From: Selenomonas sp.
GTDB taxonomy: Bacteria > Bacillota > Negativicutes > Selenomonadales > Selenomonadaceae
DNA: 64,000 nucleotides
Direction of reading: 5' to 3'
NCBI GenBank assembly: GCA_022482925.1
Contig: JAKVOG010000001.1
Span: 393,469 to 457,468, forward strand
Shown here: positions 27,716 to 37,516 of the stretch, in pieces
Layout of the letters: each line of letters opens with the position of its first letter
How positions within the stretch are numbered: the stretch's first letter is position 1
Notes under the pieces: model-generated
The model's input: only the letters and a program-made list of their open reading frames with translations
Told to the model about the DNA's origin: nothing
Database searches by the model: none
Program-made: the position numbers and the translations under genes

Positions 27716-28717
27716 TTATTTGTTCATTGCTTCCTGTACAGCAACTGCAACAGCAACAGACATACCAACCATCGGGTTGTTACCAGCACCGATGAGGCCC
27801 ATCATGTCAACATGTGCCGGTACGGAGGACGAACCTGCGAACTGAGCATCGCTGTGCATACGGCCCATGGTATCAGTCATACCATAGGAAGCCGGGCCAG
27901 CGCCCATGTTATCCGGATGGAGCGTACGGCCCGTGCCGCCGCCGGATGCAACGGAGAAGTACTTCTTACCCTGCTCGATGCATTCCTTTTTGTAGCAGCC
28001 GGCAACCGGATGCTGGAAACGCGTCGGGTTCGTGGAGTTACCCGTGATGGAGATATCAACTTTCTCCATGTGCATGATGGCAACGCCTTCCTGTACGGAA
28101 TCAGCGCCATAGCAGCGAACCTGGGAGCGAACGCCATCCGAGTACTTGATTTCCTCGACAACGTTGACTTTGTTTGCTTTGTAGTCATAATCAGTTACGA
28201 CATACGTGAAGCCATTGATACGGCTGATGATCTGAGCAGCATCTTTGCCGAGACCATTGAGGATGACGCGCAGCGGGTTCTTACGAACCTTGTTAGCCGT
28301 CTGAGCAATACCGATAGCACCCTCAGCAGCTGCGAAGGACTCGTGACCTGCGAGGAATGCGAAGCAGCCAGCATCCTCGGAGAGGAGCATAGCAGCCAGG
28401 TTGCCGTGGCCCAGACCAACTTTACGATGGTCAGCAACAGAACCCGGTACGCAGAAAGCCTGGAGGCCTTCACCAATAGCTTTGGCAGCATCAACAGCGG
28501 ACGTGCAGCCCTTCTTGATGGCGATAGCAGCACCCAGCGTATAAGCCCAGGCAGCGTTATCAAATGCGATTGGCTGAAGATCTTTTACGATCTTACCGGC
28601 CTCAACACCCTTTTCATCGCAGATTTTCTTTGCGTCCTCAATGGATGCGATACCATATTTCTTGCAAGCTTCATTGATCGTATCAATACGGCGTTCATAG
28701 CCTTCGAATAATGACAT
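27716..28717 (-). CDS. GGGtGRT family protein
   Basis: 333 residues. Carries the motif SVASGGGTGRTLHPDNM that names the family, plus FAFLAGHESFAAAEGA and the Cys-containing VAGCYKKECIEQGKK. Such proteins occur in anaerobes beside a NifU-like scaffold protein, as here; their biochemical role is not established to my knowledge. The ATG at 28717 (MSLFEGYERRI) is preferred over the one 9 nt upstream because AGGAAGG is then 10 nt away. It is the second gene of a two-gene operon. Confidence 0.88.
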   Translation of the reverse strand: MSLFEGYERRIDTINEACKKYGIASIEDAKKICDEKGVEAGKIVKDLQPIAFDNAAWAYTLGAAIAIKKGCTSAVDAAKAIGEGLQAFCVPGSVADHRKVGLGHGNLAAMLLSEDAGCFAFLAGHESFAAAEGAIGIAQTANKVRKNPLRVILNGLGKDAAQIISRINGFTYVVTDYDYKANKVNVVEEIKYSDGVRSQVRCYGADSVQEGVAIMHMEKVDISITGNSTNPTRFQHPVAGCYKKECIEQGKKYFSVASGGGTGRTLHPDNMGAGPASYGMTDTMGRMHSDAQFAGSSSVPAHVDMMGLIGAGNNPMVGMSVAVAVAVQEAMNK

Positions 28718-28763
28718 TCTATTCATTCCTTCCTGTTATCTTAAACTCAAGCAGCAGTGTTTC

Positions 28764-29459
28764 TTACTCTTCACGCGGATCAATGTATTTCGCAGCATCA
28801 GCGAAACGGCCCTTGGTGCTCGTGTTGGCTTTGATTGCCTCATTGGCATCTTTGCCGGCACGGACAGCATCCATGACTTTGCCGAGCTGGATAACTTCGT
28901 AGCCGATTACGCGGCCTTCTTTGTCGAGACCGAGTCTGTTGACATAGCCTTCTGCGAGTTCGAGATAACGAGGGCCCTTCTTGAGCGTGCTGTACAGCGT
29001 ACCAACCTGGCTGCGCAGGCCTTTGCCGAGGTCATCGAGGCCAGCACCGATTGGCAGACCATCATCAGAGAAAGCTGTCTGGGAACGGCCATAAGCGATC
29101 TGCAGGAACAGTTCGCGCATTGCCGTATTGATGGCATCGCAGACGAGGTCCGTGTTCAGAGCTTCGAGAACCGTGAGACCCGGCAGGATCTCAGCAGCCA
29201 TAGCTGCGGAATGCGTCATGCCCGAGCAGCCGATCGTCTCAACGAGTGCTTCCTGGATGATGCCCTCTTTGACGTTCAGCGTCAGTTTGCAGGCACCCTG
29301 CTGCGGAGCGCACCAGCCAACACCATGCGTAAGACCGCTGATGTCCTGTACGTTCTTGGATTTAACCCATTTGCCTTCCTCTGGAATCGGAGCAGCGCCA
29401 TGATGTACTTCCTGCGCTACACATGCCATATCTTCCACTTTCTGTGAATAAGCAATCAT
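28764..29459 (-). CDS. NifU/IscU-like iron-sulfur scaffold protein
   Basis: 231 residues. The N-terminal half resembles the NifU/IscU fold with conserved Cys in HGVGWCAPQQGACKLTL and ETIGCSGMTHSAAMAAEILPG. The C-terminal half is helical and specific to this subgroup. The frame is open upstream, but the ATG at 29459 with GAGAGGA ahead is the likely start. Cotranscribed with the GGGtGRT gene 46 nt downstream; together they may form a specialised metal-cluster maturation pair. Confidence 0.82.
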   Translation of the reverse strand: MIAYSQKVEDMACVAQEVHHGAAPIPEEGKWVKSKNVQDISGLTHGVGWCAPQQGACKLTLNVKEGIIQEALVETIGCSGMTHSAAMAAEILPGLTVLEALNTDLVCDAINTAMRELFLQIAYGRSQTAFSDDGLPIGAGLDDLGKGLRSQVGTLYSTLKKGPRYLELAEGYVNRLGLDKEGRVIGYEVIQLGKVMDAVRAGKDANEAIKANTSTKGRFADAAKYIDPREE

Positions 29460-29612
29460 TGTTCGTATTCCTCTCTTTTCTAAAATATAATACTGAAGGA
29501 GCATCCCCGACCAGGGGCTAGCAGTGACTGGCCGTCTGTGACTCTGAGTCACAGGCTCCAGCCTCCCTGCTCAGGAATCTTATCCTTCTGTCTTACAGGG
29601 TAATGCAGTCGA

Positions 29613-31142
29613 TTAAAGCTCGACCAGATTCTTGCCCGTCATCTCAGACGGAATCTCTACGCCAGCCAGCGTGAGCAGCGTCGGTGCGATGTCGCAGAGT
29701 GCGCCATCTTTGACCGACTTGACACGATCCGATACCACGATGAATGGAACCGGATTCGTCGTATGCTTCGTGAACGGCTGATCGTTGTCGTAGTCCATCA
29801 TCTTGTCTGCGTTGCCATGATCTGCCGTGATGCAGACTTCGCCGCCAACCTCACGGATGGCATCAACGAAGCGGCCGACACAGGTATCAACAGTCTCGAC
29901 TGCCTTGATGACAGCCGGCATGATGCCCGTATGACCAACCATGTCGCAGTTTGCGTAGTTCAGGATGATGAAGTCGTATTTCGCGGATTTGATCGCTTCC
30001 ACGACTTTATCCGTAACTTCTACTGCACTCATCTCCGGCTGCAGGTCATAGGTAGCCACTTTCGGGGACGGAACCAGGATGCGGTCCTCACCCTTATATG
30101 GCTCCTCAACGCCGCCGTTGAAGAAGAACGTAACATGCGCATACTTCTCAGTCTCGGCAATACGCAGCTGCGTCATGCCATGATCCTGAATGATCTCACC
30201 CAGCGTGTTGCTGATGGACTCCGGCGGGAATGCGACTTTGGCATTCAGGCCGTCTTCGTACTGTGAGAACGTCGTGAACGGGATCTTGAGATCTTCATCA
30301 CGCTCGAAGCCGTCAAACGAATCATCCACGAATGCGTGGGTGAGCTGACGGGCACGGTCCGGACGGAAGTTGAAGAAGATAGCTCCGTCGCCATTCTTCA
30401 TGCCTTCATAGCCTTTGACTACGAACGGCACTACGAACTCATCGTTGACATCGGCAGCATAGCTGGCCTTGAGGCCCTCTACTGCCGAATCAGCGCTGAC
30501 GCCTTCGGCATGAGCAATGGCTTCATAAGCCTTCTGCTCACGATCCCAGCGGTTGTCGCGGTCCATTGCATAGTAACGGCCACTGACCGAAGCAATCTGG
30601 CCAACGCCGATTTCCTTGCATTTGGCCTCAAGCTCCTCAAGATACGGCTGTGCGCTCTGTGGCGGCACATCACGGCCATCGAGGAATGCATGAACATAGA
30701 CTTCCTCGACACCGTTATCCTTCGCCAGCTTGAGCAGCGCATACAGGTGATCCTGATGGCTGTGTACACCACCCGGAGAAACCAGACCCATAAGATGCAG
30801 GGCACCATGGTTCTCTTTGACGCTCTTCACGATCGAAACCAAAGCTTCGTTCTTGAAGAAATCGCCGTTCTTGATGTCACGGGTGATGCGGGTCAACTGC
30901 TGATAGATCGTACGGCCAGCACCGATGTTGGTATGACCAACTTCGGAGTTGCCCATCTGACCATCCGGCAGACCGACGTATTCGCCGGATGCCTGCAGCT
31001 GGCTCGTCTGGAATTTTTCGATAAGACCATCGAGTACCGGCGTATTGGCCATCTGTACTGCATTGTTCTTATCCGTTTTATCACCGAGGCCACAGCCATC
31101 CATAATGATGAGTGCAACCGGTGCATTTTTGAGTTTTGCCAT
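29613..31142 (-). CDS. gpmI: 2,3-bisphosphoglycerate-independent phosphoglycerate mutase
   Basis: 509 residues, normal length, intact. Interconverts 3- and 2-phosphoglycerate using two manganese ions. Motifs: ALIIMDGCGLG, NSEVGHTNIGAGRTIYQ (catalytic Ser), the phosphatase-like C-terminal part with YANCDMVGHTG and ITADHGNADKMMD. Last gene of the gapA-pgk-tpiA-gpmI run, 31 nt after tpiA. Confidence 0.98.
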   Translation of the reverse strand: MAKLKNAPVALIIMDGCGLGDKTDKNNAVQMANTPVLDGLIEKFQTSQLQASGEYVGLPDGQMGNSEVGHTNIGAGRTIYQQLTRITRDIKNGDFFKNEALVSIVKSVKENHGALHLMGLVSPGGVHSHQDHLYALLKLAKDNGVEEVYVHAFLDGRDVPPQSAQPYLEELEAKCKEIGVGQIASVSGRYYAMDRDNRWDREQKAYEAIAHAEGVSADSAVEGLKASYAADVNDEFVVPFVVKGYEGMKNGDGAIFFNFRPDRARQLTHAFVDDSFDGFERDEDLKIPFTTFSQYEDGLNAKVAFPPESISNTLGEIIQDHGMTQLRIAETEKYAHVTFFFNGGVEEPYKGEDRILVPSPKVATYDLQPEMSAVEVTDKVVEAIKSAKYDFIILNYANCDMVGHTGIMPAVIKAVETVDTCVGRFVDAIREVGGEVCITADHGNADKMMDYDNDQPFTKHTTNPVPFIVVSDRVKSVKDGALCDIAPTLLTLAGVEIPSEMTGKNLVEL

Positions 31143-31173
31143 TATTGCTTACTACTCCTTTAATCGAACCGGA

Positions 31174-31923
31174 TTAGTAGTTAACGATCTCGCTGAAGTC
31201 TTTTGCCTTCAGGGAAGCGCCGCCAACGAGTGCACCGTCGACATTCGGCTGCTTCATGAGGTCAGCAATCGTAGCCGGTTTTACGCTGCCGCCGTACTGG
31301 ATACGGATTGCATCAGCGCTCTCCTGGCCAAACACCTCAGCAACAGTCTTGCGGATATGCGCGCAGACTTCCTCAGCCTGATCGAACGAAGCCGTCTTGC
31401 CCGTGCCGATAGCCCAGATCGGCTCATAAGCGATGACGAGTTTGGCAACTTCGTCAGCCTTGAAGCCATTCAGAGCAGCTTTGATCTGACCAGCAACGAG
31501 GTCAAGATACGTGCCAGCTTCGCGGATCTCAAGGGACTCGCCGCAGCAGATGATCGGCGTGATGCCAGCAGCAAAAGCAGCCTTCGCGCGTTTGTTTACG
31601 CCTTCATCCGTCTCACCGAAATAGTCACGACGCTCGCTGTGGCCGAGAACTGCGTAATCTACGCCGATCTCATTGAGCATGCCCGTAGAGATCTCGCCCG
31701 TGAAAGCACCGTTTGCTTCCCAATGAACGTTCTGTGCGCCAACATGGATGTTCGTGCCTTTGACTGCAGCTGCAACAGAGGACAGAGCCGTAGCCGTCGG
31801 GCATACGACAACATCAACTTTCGCATCTTTGACCAGCGGAGCCAGAGCCTTTACGAGCTCTACGCCCTCTTTGATCGTGTTGTTCATTTTCCAGTTGCCT
31901 GCAATAATCGGAGTTCTTGCCAT
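31174..31923 (-). CDS. tpiA: Triosephosphate isomerase
   Basis: 249 residues, intact. Active-site Lys in GNWKMN, His in [11 protein letters not shown], Glu in [11 protein letters not shown], and the phosphate loop IQYGGSVKP. Third gene of the glycolytic operon, between pgk and gpmI. Confidence 0.98.
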   Translation of the reverse strand: MARTPIIAGNWKMNNTIKEGVELVKALAPLVKDAKVDVVVCPTATALSSVAAAVKGTNIHVGAQNVHWEANGAFTGEISTGMLNEIGVDYAVLGHSERRDYFGETDEGVNKRAKAAFAAGITPIICCGESLEIREAGTYLDLVAGQIKAALNGFKADEVAKLVIAYEPIWAIGTGKTASFDQAEEVCAHIRKTVAEVFGQESADAIRIQYGGSVKPATIADLMKQPNVDGALVGGASLKAKDFSEIVNY

Positions 31924-31960
31924 TTGAAAATTACCCCCTAATTTTCTATTCTCGAATCAA

Positions 31961-33157
31961 TTATTTATCAGCGATAGCTGCAACGCCCGGCATCTCTTTG
32001 CCTTCGAGGAATTCAAGCGTAGCGCCGCCGCCAGTGGATACATGGGAAATCTTATCCGTCAGGCCGGTCTTCTTCAGAGCAGCAACGGAGTCACCGCCAC
32101 CAACGATGGAGATTGCGCCCTGCTCCGTAGCCTTAGCTACAGCCTGAGCAACAGCCAGCGTACCATTCGCGAATGCATCATACTCGAATACGCCCATTGG
32201 TCCGTTCCAGACAACCGTCTTAGCGCCTTCCAGAGCCTTGACGTATTCCTTCGACGTCTCTGTCGCCGGAATCCAGTGCCATCCAGCCGTCCGGAATCTG
32301 ATCAACCGGAGACCGTCTTCGTGTTGGCATCAGCAGCAAACTTATCAGCAATAACAACATCTACCGGCAGAATAACTTTGACGCCCTTCTGCTCTGCTTT
32401 CTTCAGCAGTTCAAGAGCCAGCGGCTTCTTGTCCTTCTTCGCACAGGGAGCTGCCGATTGGCAGGCCTTTAGCAGCATCAAAGGTATGAGCCATGCCGCC
32501 ACCAATGATGATCGTATCTACTTTGTCGATCATGTTGCTGATGACACCGATCTTATCGGAAACTTTGGCGCCACCGATGATGGCAACGAACGGACGCTGC
32601 GGATTCTCCATCGTCTTGCCGATGTAGTTGATCTCTTTTTCCATCAGGAAACCAGCGACGCACTCGATATATTTCGGAACGCCGGCATTCGATGCATGCG
32701 CACGATGGGAAACACCGAAAGCATCATCAACAGCAATATCAGCCAGGGATGCCAGCTGTTTTGCAAATTCCGGATCATTCTTCTTCTCAGCCTTGTGATA
32801 ACGAAGGTTCTCCAGCAGCAGAACCTCGCCTGGTTTCAGGTCAGCAGCCAGCTTCTCAGCCTCTTCGCCTACACAGTCAGAAGCCCATTTGACCTCTTTC
32901 TTCAGAAGCTCGCCCAGATGTTTTACGAGGTGCTTCGTGGAGAACTGCGGCTCACGAGCCTCAGTCGGACGGCCGATATGGCAAGCCAGGATTACAGCAG
33001 CGCCATGGTCGAGCAGATAGTTGATGGTCGGCAGCGTGCGGACCATACGGGTATCATTCGTGATATTCTGGTGTTCATCAAACGGAACGTTATAGTCAAC
33101 GCGGACAAATACTTTTTTGCCTTTTACGTCAATGTCTTTGATGGTTTTCTTATCCAT
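31961..33157 (-). CDS. pgk: Phosphoglycerate kinase (frame broken three times)
   Basis: About 395 residues when joined. Transfers phosphate from 1,3-bisphosphoglycerate to ADP. N-terminal domain: [33 protein letters not shown]-terminal domain: [16 protein letters not shown], ...[20 protein letters not shown], then in other frames [40 protein letters not shown] and [10 protein letters not shown]. Breaks near 32440 (extra G in a GAAGAAGGAC context), 32312 (extra G) and 32283. The rest is perfectly conserved and pgk is essential, so sequencing error is the likely cause. Starts 90 nt after gapA. Confidence 0.92.
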
Positions 33158-33247
33158 GTATCATTACCTCCAATAATAAATTGAGGTCCGGCCCAAGTTC
33201 TAGGCCGGACCTCAACAGATCTTCGTGGTATTCAGTTACCCGTCAAA

Positions 33248-34261
33248 TTACTTCAGTTCAGCGAAGTATTTGATCGTGCGAACCATCTGGCTCGTGTAGC
33301 TGTTCTCGTTGTCGTACCAGGAAACAACCTGAACCTGCGTGTTGCCATCGCCGATCGGGCTAACCATGGTCTGCGTAGCATCGAACAGGGAACCGAAACG
33401 CATGCCAACGATATCGCTGGATACGATCTCATCCGTGTTGTAGCCGAAGGACTCAGTAGCCTGTGCCTTCATAGCAGCGTTAACCTGATCAACCGTAACT
33501 TCGCCCTTAACAACAGCGAAGAGCAGCGTCGTGGAACCCGTCGGGGTCGGAACGCGCTGTGCAGCACCGATCAGTTTGCCTTTGAGCTCTGGGATTACGA
33601 GGCCGATAGCTTTTGCAGCGCCCGTGGAGTTCGGAACGATGTTGCAAGCTGCTGCGCGGGAACGACGGAGGTCGCCTTTACGCTGCGGGCCGTCCAGAGT
33701 CATCTGGTCGCCAGTGTATGCATGGATCGTAGCCATGATGCCGCTCTGGATCGGAGCGAGGTCGTTGAGGGCCTTCGTCATCGGAGCCAGGCAGTTCGTC
33801 GTGCAGGAAGCTGCGGAAATAACCGTATCGCTTGCCTTCAGGATCTTGTGGTTTACGTTGTATACGATAGTCGGGAGGTCGTTACCAGCCGGAGCGGAGA
33901 TAACAACTTTCTTAGCGCCTGCAGCGATATGTGCAGATGCCTTTTCTTTGGAAGTGTAGAAACCAGTGCACTCCAGAACAACATCAACGTCATGCTTGCC
34001 CCAAGGAATGTCCTTAGCGTCTTTTTCAGCATAGATCTTGATCGTCTTGCCATTAACCGTGATGGAATCTTCGCCTGCTTCTACAGAGTCGCAGTACTTG
34101 TATTTTCCCTGAGAGGAATCATACTTGAGAAGATGAGCCAGCATTTTCGGGCTCGTGAGGTCGTTGATTGCAACAACTTCATAACCTTCAGCATCGAACA
34201 TCTGACGGAAAGCGAGACGGCCGATACGACCAAAACCATTGATTGCTACTTTTACTGCCAT
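33248..34261 (-). CDS. gapA: Glyceraldehyde-3-phosphate dehydrogenase
   Basis: 337 residues, intact. Rossmann motif [16 protein letters not shown], catalytic Cys in [12 protein letters not shown], and the C-terminal [13 protein letters not shown]. First gene of the operon gapA-pgk-tpiA-gpmI; no CggR-type repressor gene lies directly upstream. A strong sigma-70 promoter and a pair of repeats precede it. Confidence 0.98.
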   Translation of the reverse strand: MAVKVAINGFGRIGRLAFRQMFDAEGYEVVAINDLTSPKMLAHLLKYDSSQGKYKYCDSVEAGEDSITVNGKTIKIYAEKDAKDIPWGKHDVDVVLECTGFYTSKEKASAHIAAGAKKVVISAPAGNDLPTIVYNVNHKILKASDTVISAASCTTNCLAPMTKALNDLAPIQSGIMATIHAYTGDQMTLDGPQRKGDLRRSRAAACNIVPNSTGAAKAIGLVIPELKGKLIGAAQRVPTPTGSTTLLFAVVKGEVTVDQVNAAMKAQATESFGYNTDEIVSSDIVGMRFGSLFDATQTMVSPIGDGNTQVQVVSWYDNENSYTSQMVRTIKYFAELK

Positions 34262-34303
34262 TTGAAAAATACCCCCTAAATTCTTTAGAAATTCAGTTCT
34301 TAC

Positions 34304-34340
34304 AGGTCTAATAATACAATAATCAATGTCTAAATGTCAA
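34304..34340 (-). promoter_or_regulatory. Sigma-70 promoter of the gapA operon
   Basis: On the minus strand TTGACA (34335-34340), 18-nt spacer, TATTAT (34311-34316). The transcript would start about 40 nt upstream of the gapA ATG. Confidence 0.82.
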
Positions 34341-34380
34341 TCTTTTTATCATAAATTTGAGCAATTATTCTATGAATCGG

Positions 34381-34441
34381 TTTCGTTGTTTTCTGAATGT
34401 TCGTTACAAATAGCTAACAATAATGTTTCGTTTTCTGAATG
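34381..34441. repeat. Paired direct repeat upstream of the gapA promoter
   Basis: TTTCGTTGTTTTCTGAATG (34381-34399) and TTTCGTTTTCTGAATG (34426-34441), 45 nt apart, lie 41-100 nt upstream of the -35 box. They look like two sites for one regulator. Confidence 0.6.
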
Positions 34442-34475
34442 CCTGAAAACGCAAATAAACAATAGGAAGTCCTGC

Positions 34476-34525
34476 AAAAATAACGGGAAGTGACAAGTAA
34501 TTATGCTTGTCACTTCCCGTTATTT
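34476..34525 (-). terminator. Terminator of the SCIFF maturase gene
   Basis: 20-bp stem (AAATAACGGGAAGTGACAAG and its complement) with an 8-nt loop and T-run on the minus strand, 15 nt after the stop. Confidence 0.95.
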
Positions 34526-34539
34526 ACTATAAATGAAAT

Positions 34540-35946
34540 TTATTCTTTATCCGAACCGGCCTGCGCATCCATCTTTTCCAATGCCAGTAGTGCCTGAACC
34601 AGGATTGCACACTCTAAACGCTTCTTCTGGATCTCACAGCCTACCTCATACGGTTGGCGGATATCGCCATGGAACAGATCCGCATTGGCATGGCAGCCAC
34701 CCGAGCAGAAGAACCGTGCCCAGCAACTGCGGCATTTCTCTTTATTCAGGACATGGCTCTCACGGAAATACTGCGGCAGTTCCTTATTGGTCACACCATC
34801 ATAGATGCTGCCCAGTTTGTACTTGTCGCGGCCAACGAACTGATGGCACGGATACAGGTCACCATTCTCTGCCACCGCAAAGTACTCATGACCGGCACCG
34901 CAGCCGGACAGGCGCTTCGCCACACACGGGCCATTCGAAAGATCCATGTTGAAGTGGAAGAAGTAGAAGCCCTTCCCCTCGCGATGACGCTTCATATAGG
35001 CATCCGTCAGGCGGTCATACTCCTCGAAGATGCGCGGCAGGTCTGCCTCGGTGAAGCCCAGCGGGCTGTCCTTCATGACTACCGGTTCCATCGACAGGAT
35101 ATCAAAGCCCTCATCGTTCATAGCCAGGACATCCTTGGTGAAGTCCATGTTGTTATGGGTATAGGTCCCACGGATATAGGTGTAGGCCCCACGATAATCA
35201 TAGTCTCCGCCCTTGCGGCTGTCGATGCATTTATGGAAGTTCTTCACGACACGGTCATAGGTGCCATGCCCGCCCACATCTGGGCGCGTGGCATCATGGA
35301 TCTCCTTGCGGCCGTCAAGCGACAGGACCAATGCAAAGTTATTCTCATTGAGCCACTGAATGTTCTCATCATTAAGCAGCATGCCATTGGTCGTAAGCGT
35401 CAGCTTAAACTTCTTGCCCGTTTCCTTTTCCCGCTGATGCACGTACTCCGTAACAGCCTTGACCGTCTTCATGTTCATGAGCGGCTCGCCGCCGAAGAAG
35501 TCCAGCTCGCACTGGCGGCGCGGTCCACTGACCTCGATCAGGAAATCGACGGCTTTCCTGCCGACTTCCGGGCTCATGACTGCACGTTCCTGACCGTAGC
35601 TGCCGCCATCACCAAAGCAGTACTTGCAGCGCAGGTTGCAGTCCTGGGCAATCATCAGGCACAGGGATTTGACCAGGCCATGCTGCTTGAACGTCGGCGG
35701 CACATCGATATCCGGGGCAAAGAGTTCCTGCGCCTCCATCAGGGAGTGCAGTTCCGTCAGGGCCTCACGAAGCTCAGCCTGCGGATAGCTGTCCTGCCAG
35801 GCAGCAACGACTTCGTCATCATTGCTGCCGTCAAAAGTGTCCATCATGTCATAGATCATCTTATCGATAACATGAACTGCACCGCTGTTGATATCCAGCA
35901 GAATATAGGTACCGTTCTGTTCAAATTTATGGATTTTCGCTTTCAT
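34540..35946 (-). CDS. scfB: SCIFF peptide maturase (radical SAM, thioether-forming)
   Basis: 468 residues. Radical SAM motif CNLRCKYC binds the 4Fe-4S cluster that activates S-adenosylmethionine; FFGGEPLMN and LTTNGMLL follow. The C-terminal SPASM region has the Cys-rich runs LSGCGAGHEYFAVAENGDLYPCHQF and CRSCWARFFCSGGCHAN for two more clusters. The N-terminal ~90 residues resemble the peptide-recognition domain of RiPP maturases. It installs Cys-to-Thr thioether bridges in the SCIFF precursor, whose gene lies just upstream. A terminator/attenuator separates the two, which would give much more peptide than enzyme. Confidence 0.95.
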   Translation of the reverse strand: MKAKIHKFEQNGTYILLDINSGAVHVIDKMIYDMMDTFDGSNDDEVVAAWQDSYPQAELREALTELHSLMEAQELFAPDIDVPPTFKQHGLVKSLCLMIAQDCNLRCKYCFGDGGSYGQERAVMSPEVGRKAVDFLIEVSGPRRQCELDFFGGEPLMNMKTVKAVTEYVHQREKETGKKFKLTLTTNGMLLNDENIQWLNENNFALVLSLDGRKEIHDATRPDVGGHGTYDRVVKNFHKCIDSRKGGDYDYRGAYTYIRGTYTHNNMDFTKDVLAMNDEGFDILSMEPVVMKDSPLGFTEADLPRIFEEYDRLTDAYMKRHREGKGFYFFHFNMDLSNGPCVAKRLSGCGAGHEYFAVAENGDLYPCHQFVGRDKYKLGSIYDGVTNKELPQYFRESHVLNKEKCRSCWARFFCSGGCHANADLFHGDIRQPYEVGCEIQKKRLECAILVQALLALEKMDAQAGSDKE

Positions 35947-35981
35947 TCGTTCTCCTTAATAAAATAACGTAAACAACCACA

Positions 35982-36011
35982 CAAAAAAGCCTTCCCAATA
36001 AGGGAAGGCTT
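35982..36011 (-). terminator. Attenuator between SCIFF peptide and maturase genes
   Basis: AAGCCTTCCC/GGGAAGGCTT with a TTATT-type loop and T-run (TTTTTT) on the minus strand, 11 nt after the peptide stop and 36 nt before the maturase start. Confidence 0.88.
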
Positions 36012-36022
36012 CACTGCGATGA

Positions 36023-36160
36023 TTATTTCTCGCAAACCTGGTTGCCGACCGTGCAGGACGTCTTGCACGCGGACTGGCAGGAAGCCTGGCACTCGCCGCA
36101 GCCGCCCGTCTTCAACGTGCTCTGCATCTTCGGCTTGTTGACCGTAGTGATGTGTTTCAT
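36023..36160 (-). CDS. scfA: SCIFF ribosomal peptide precursor (six Cys in 45 residues)
   Basis: 45 residues, exactly the family size. Leader MKHITTVNKPKMQSTLKTGG is followed by a Cys-rich core GCGECQASCQSACKTSC and ends in VCEK; the six Cys are at 21, 24, 28, 32, 36 and 43, and Thr 34 and 38 lie between them. The GGAGGG site is 6 nt before the ATG. The modified peptide is made by the adjacent radical SAM enzyme; its cellular role is unknown. A dedicated exporter or protease is not seen nearby. Confidence 0.96.
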   Translation of the reverse strand: MKHITTVNKPKMQSTLKTGGCGECQASCQSACKTSCTVGNQVCEK

Positions 36161-36255
36161 CAATAGCCCTCCTATCAAAATAGAATCTCAATATATTATA
36201 TCGTCTTTTGCAAGGCAGTACAAGGAATTATTTCACAATTCAAGGATTCCGGGGC

Positions 36256-37026
36256 CTAGACAACCTTCACTAACTGCCGTTCCCGGAACGTTACTATAGA
36301 AAGTCCCACAGCTTCGGCTGCTTCCCCAGCAATCCGGAAATTTGCACCAACAGCCTCAGCTGTATGTGCATCAGAGCCGAAAGTCACGTATTGACCGCCC
36401 AGTTCCCGATAGCGGCTGTAGACCGGCAGAAGCTCCTTGATTGCCAGGCGGCTGCCCAGGCGACGGGTATTGAGCTCCAGCACTGTATCGGTCTCGATTG
36501 CGGCCTTCAACACCGCATCGATATCCGCCTGAAAACTGCCATAGGACACCTCTGGATTCTCATACGGGGCATAGCGGGCGATATAGTCAATATGTCCTAA
36601 TACATCGATAAAATCATGCTGACGGATATTCTCAGCCATCTGCTGATAGTATTTATGGAAGAACTCTTCCTTGGAAAGCGGCCCATAAGCCTCTTTGTAA
36701 TAGATATCCTTGCCATCCACCATATGGATTGAGCCGATTACCAGATCAAAGGGAACCGTATCCACAAAAGCACGGCTCCGTTCGGCCGTAGCTGACTGCA
36801 TTCCTACCTCGACCCCAAGGAGCAAACGGCTCCCCCTGAGCGGCTCATATTGCCGCCAGTACACAGCCGGGTCAAATGTAAAGTCGATTTCCCCCGGATA
36901 ATCCAGGTCCAGATGCTCTGTAAAGACAAGACCAATCCCAGCTTGATCTGCTGCGGCTAATGCGTCTTCAGCCTTCATCTCCGAATCGCCCGAAAAAGCG
37001 GTATGACTATGACTATCAAAGATCAT
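36256..37026 (-). CDS. PHP-family histidinol-phosphatase
   Basis: 256 residues. PHP metal-site motifs: DSHSHTAFSGDSE, FTEHLDLDYPG, IGSIHMVDG, DVLGHIDYIARYA, VTFGSDAH. This matches HisJ-type histidinol-phosphatase, the step before the last in histidine synthesis, though other phosphoesters are possible for the family. RBS AAAGGAAG. Follows the TSCPD gene by 27 nt, so probably one operon. No other his genes are nearby. Confidence 0.82.
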   Translation of the reverse strand: MIFDSHSHTAFSGDSEMKAEDALAAADQAGIGLVFTEHLDLDYPGEIDFTFDPAVYWRQYEPLRGSRLLLGVEVGMQSATAERSRAFVDTVPFDLVIGSIHMVDGKDIYYKEAYGPLSKEEFFHKYYQQMAENIRQHDFIDVLGHIDYIARYAPYENPEVSYGSFQADIDAVLKAAIETDTVLELNTRRLGSRLAIKELLPVYSRYRELGGQYVTFGSDAHTAEAVGANFRIAGEAAEAVGLSIVTFRERQLVKVV

Positions 37027-37053
37027 ATTGCTCTTGCTTCCTTTCAGTCTATG

Positions 37054-37320
37054 TCAATGGTTCTTCTGCTCAGCCTCATATGCTTCCTGCAATGCGATCG
37101 AGAGCTGATCTGGGCAGGACGTTGTCTTATTGTTGCAAAGCGTGCCTTTGAAGCGTTCGATCACGAAATCAATATCCATACCTTCTACCAATTGGGAAAT
37201 CCCCTTTAGATTGCCATTGCAGCCACCTTCAAAGGCAACACTGCGAATTTTCTTTCCATCCAGTTCCACTGTGATTTTACGGGAACAAGTACCGCTTGTC
37301 TTATACTCATATTTACTCAT
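37054..37320 (-). CDS. TSCPD domain protein (TIGR03905 type)
   Basis: 88 residues. Contains SGTCSRKITVELDG, VAFEGGCNGNLKGISQLVEGM and the hallmark NNKTTSCPDQLSIAL. The domain is related to the C-terminal part of class II ribonucleotide reductases and occurs alone in many Firmicutes; function unknown. Conserved Cys suggest metal binding. GAGGTATATCTT lies before the ATG. Confidence 0.9.
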   Translation of the reverse strand: MSKYEYKTSGTCSRKITVELDGKKIRSVAFEGGCNGNLKGISQLVEGMDIDFVIERFKGTLCNNKTTSCPDQLSIALQEAYEAEQKNH

Positions 37321-37516
37321 AAGATATACCTCACTTACTCATGAACAGTTACCTTCAATCATATTAATCGTTTTCACTATGATTTGCAATCCAATCCCTA
37401 TATTTTTTAGGATTCTATGATAATTATTATGGTAAATTTGTCCTATATCCGCTATACTATACACAGAAGATTATAATGAAATTAGAAACAGCGAACCTGC
37501 TTGGAAGGAATTCACT

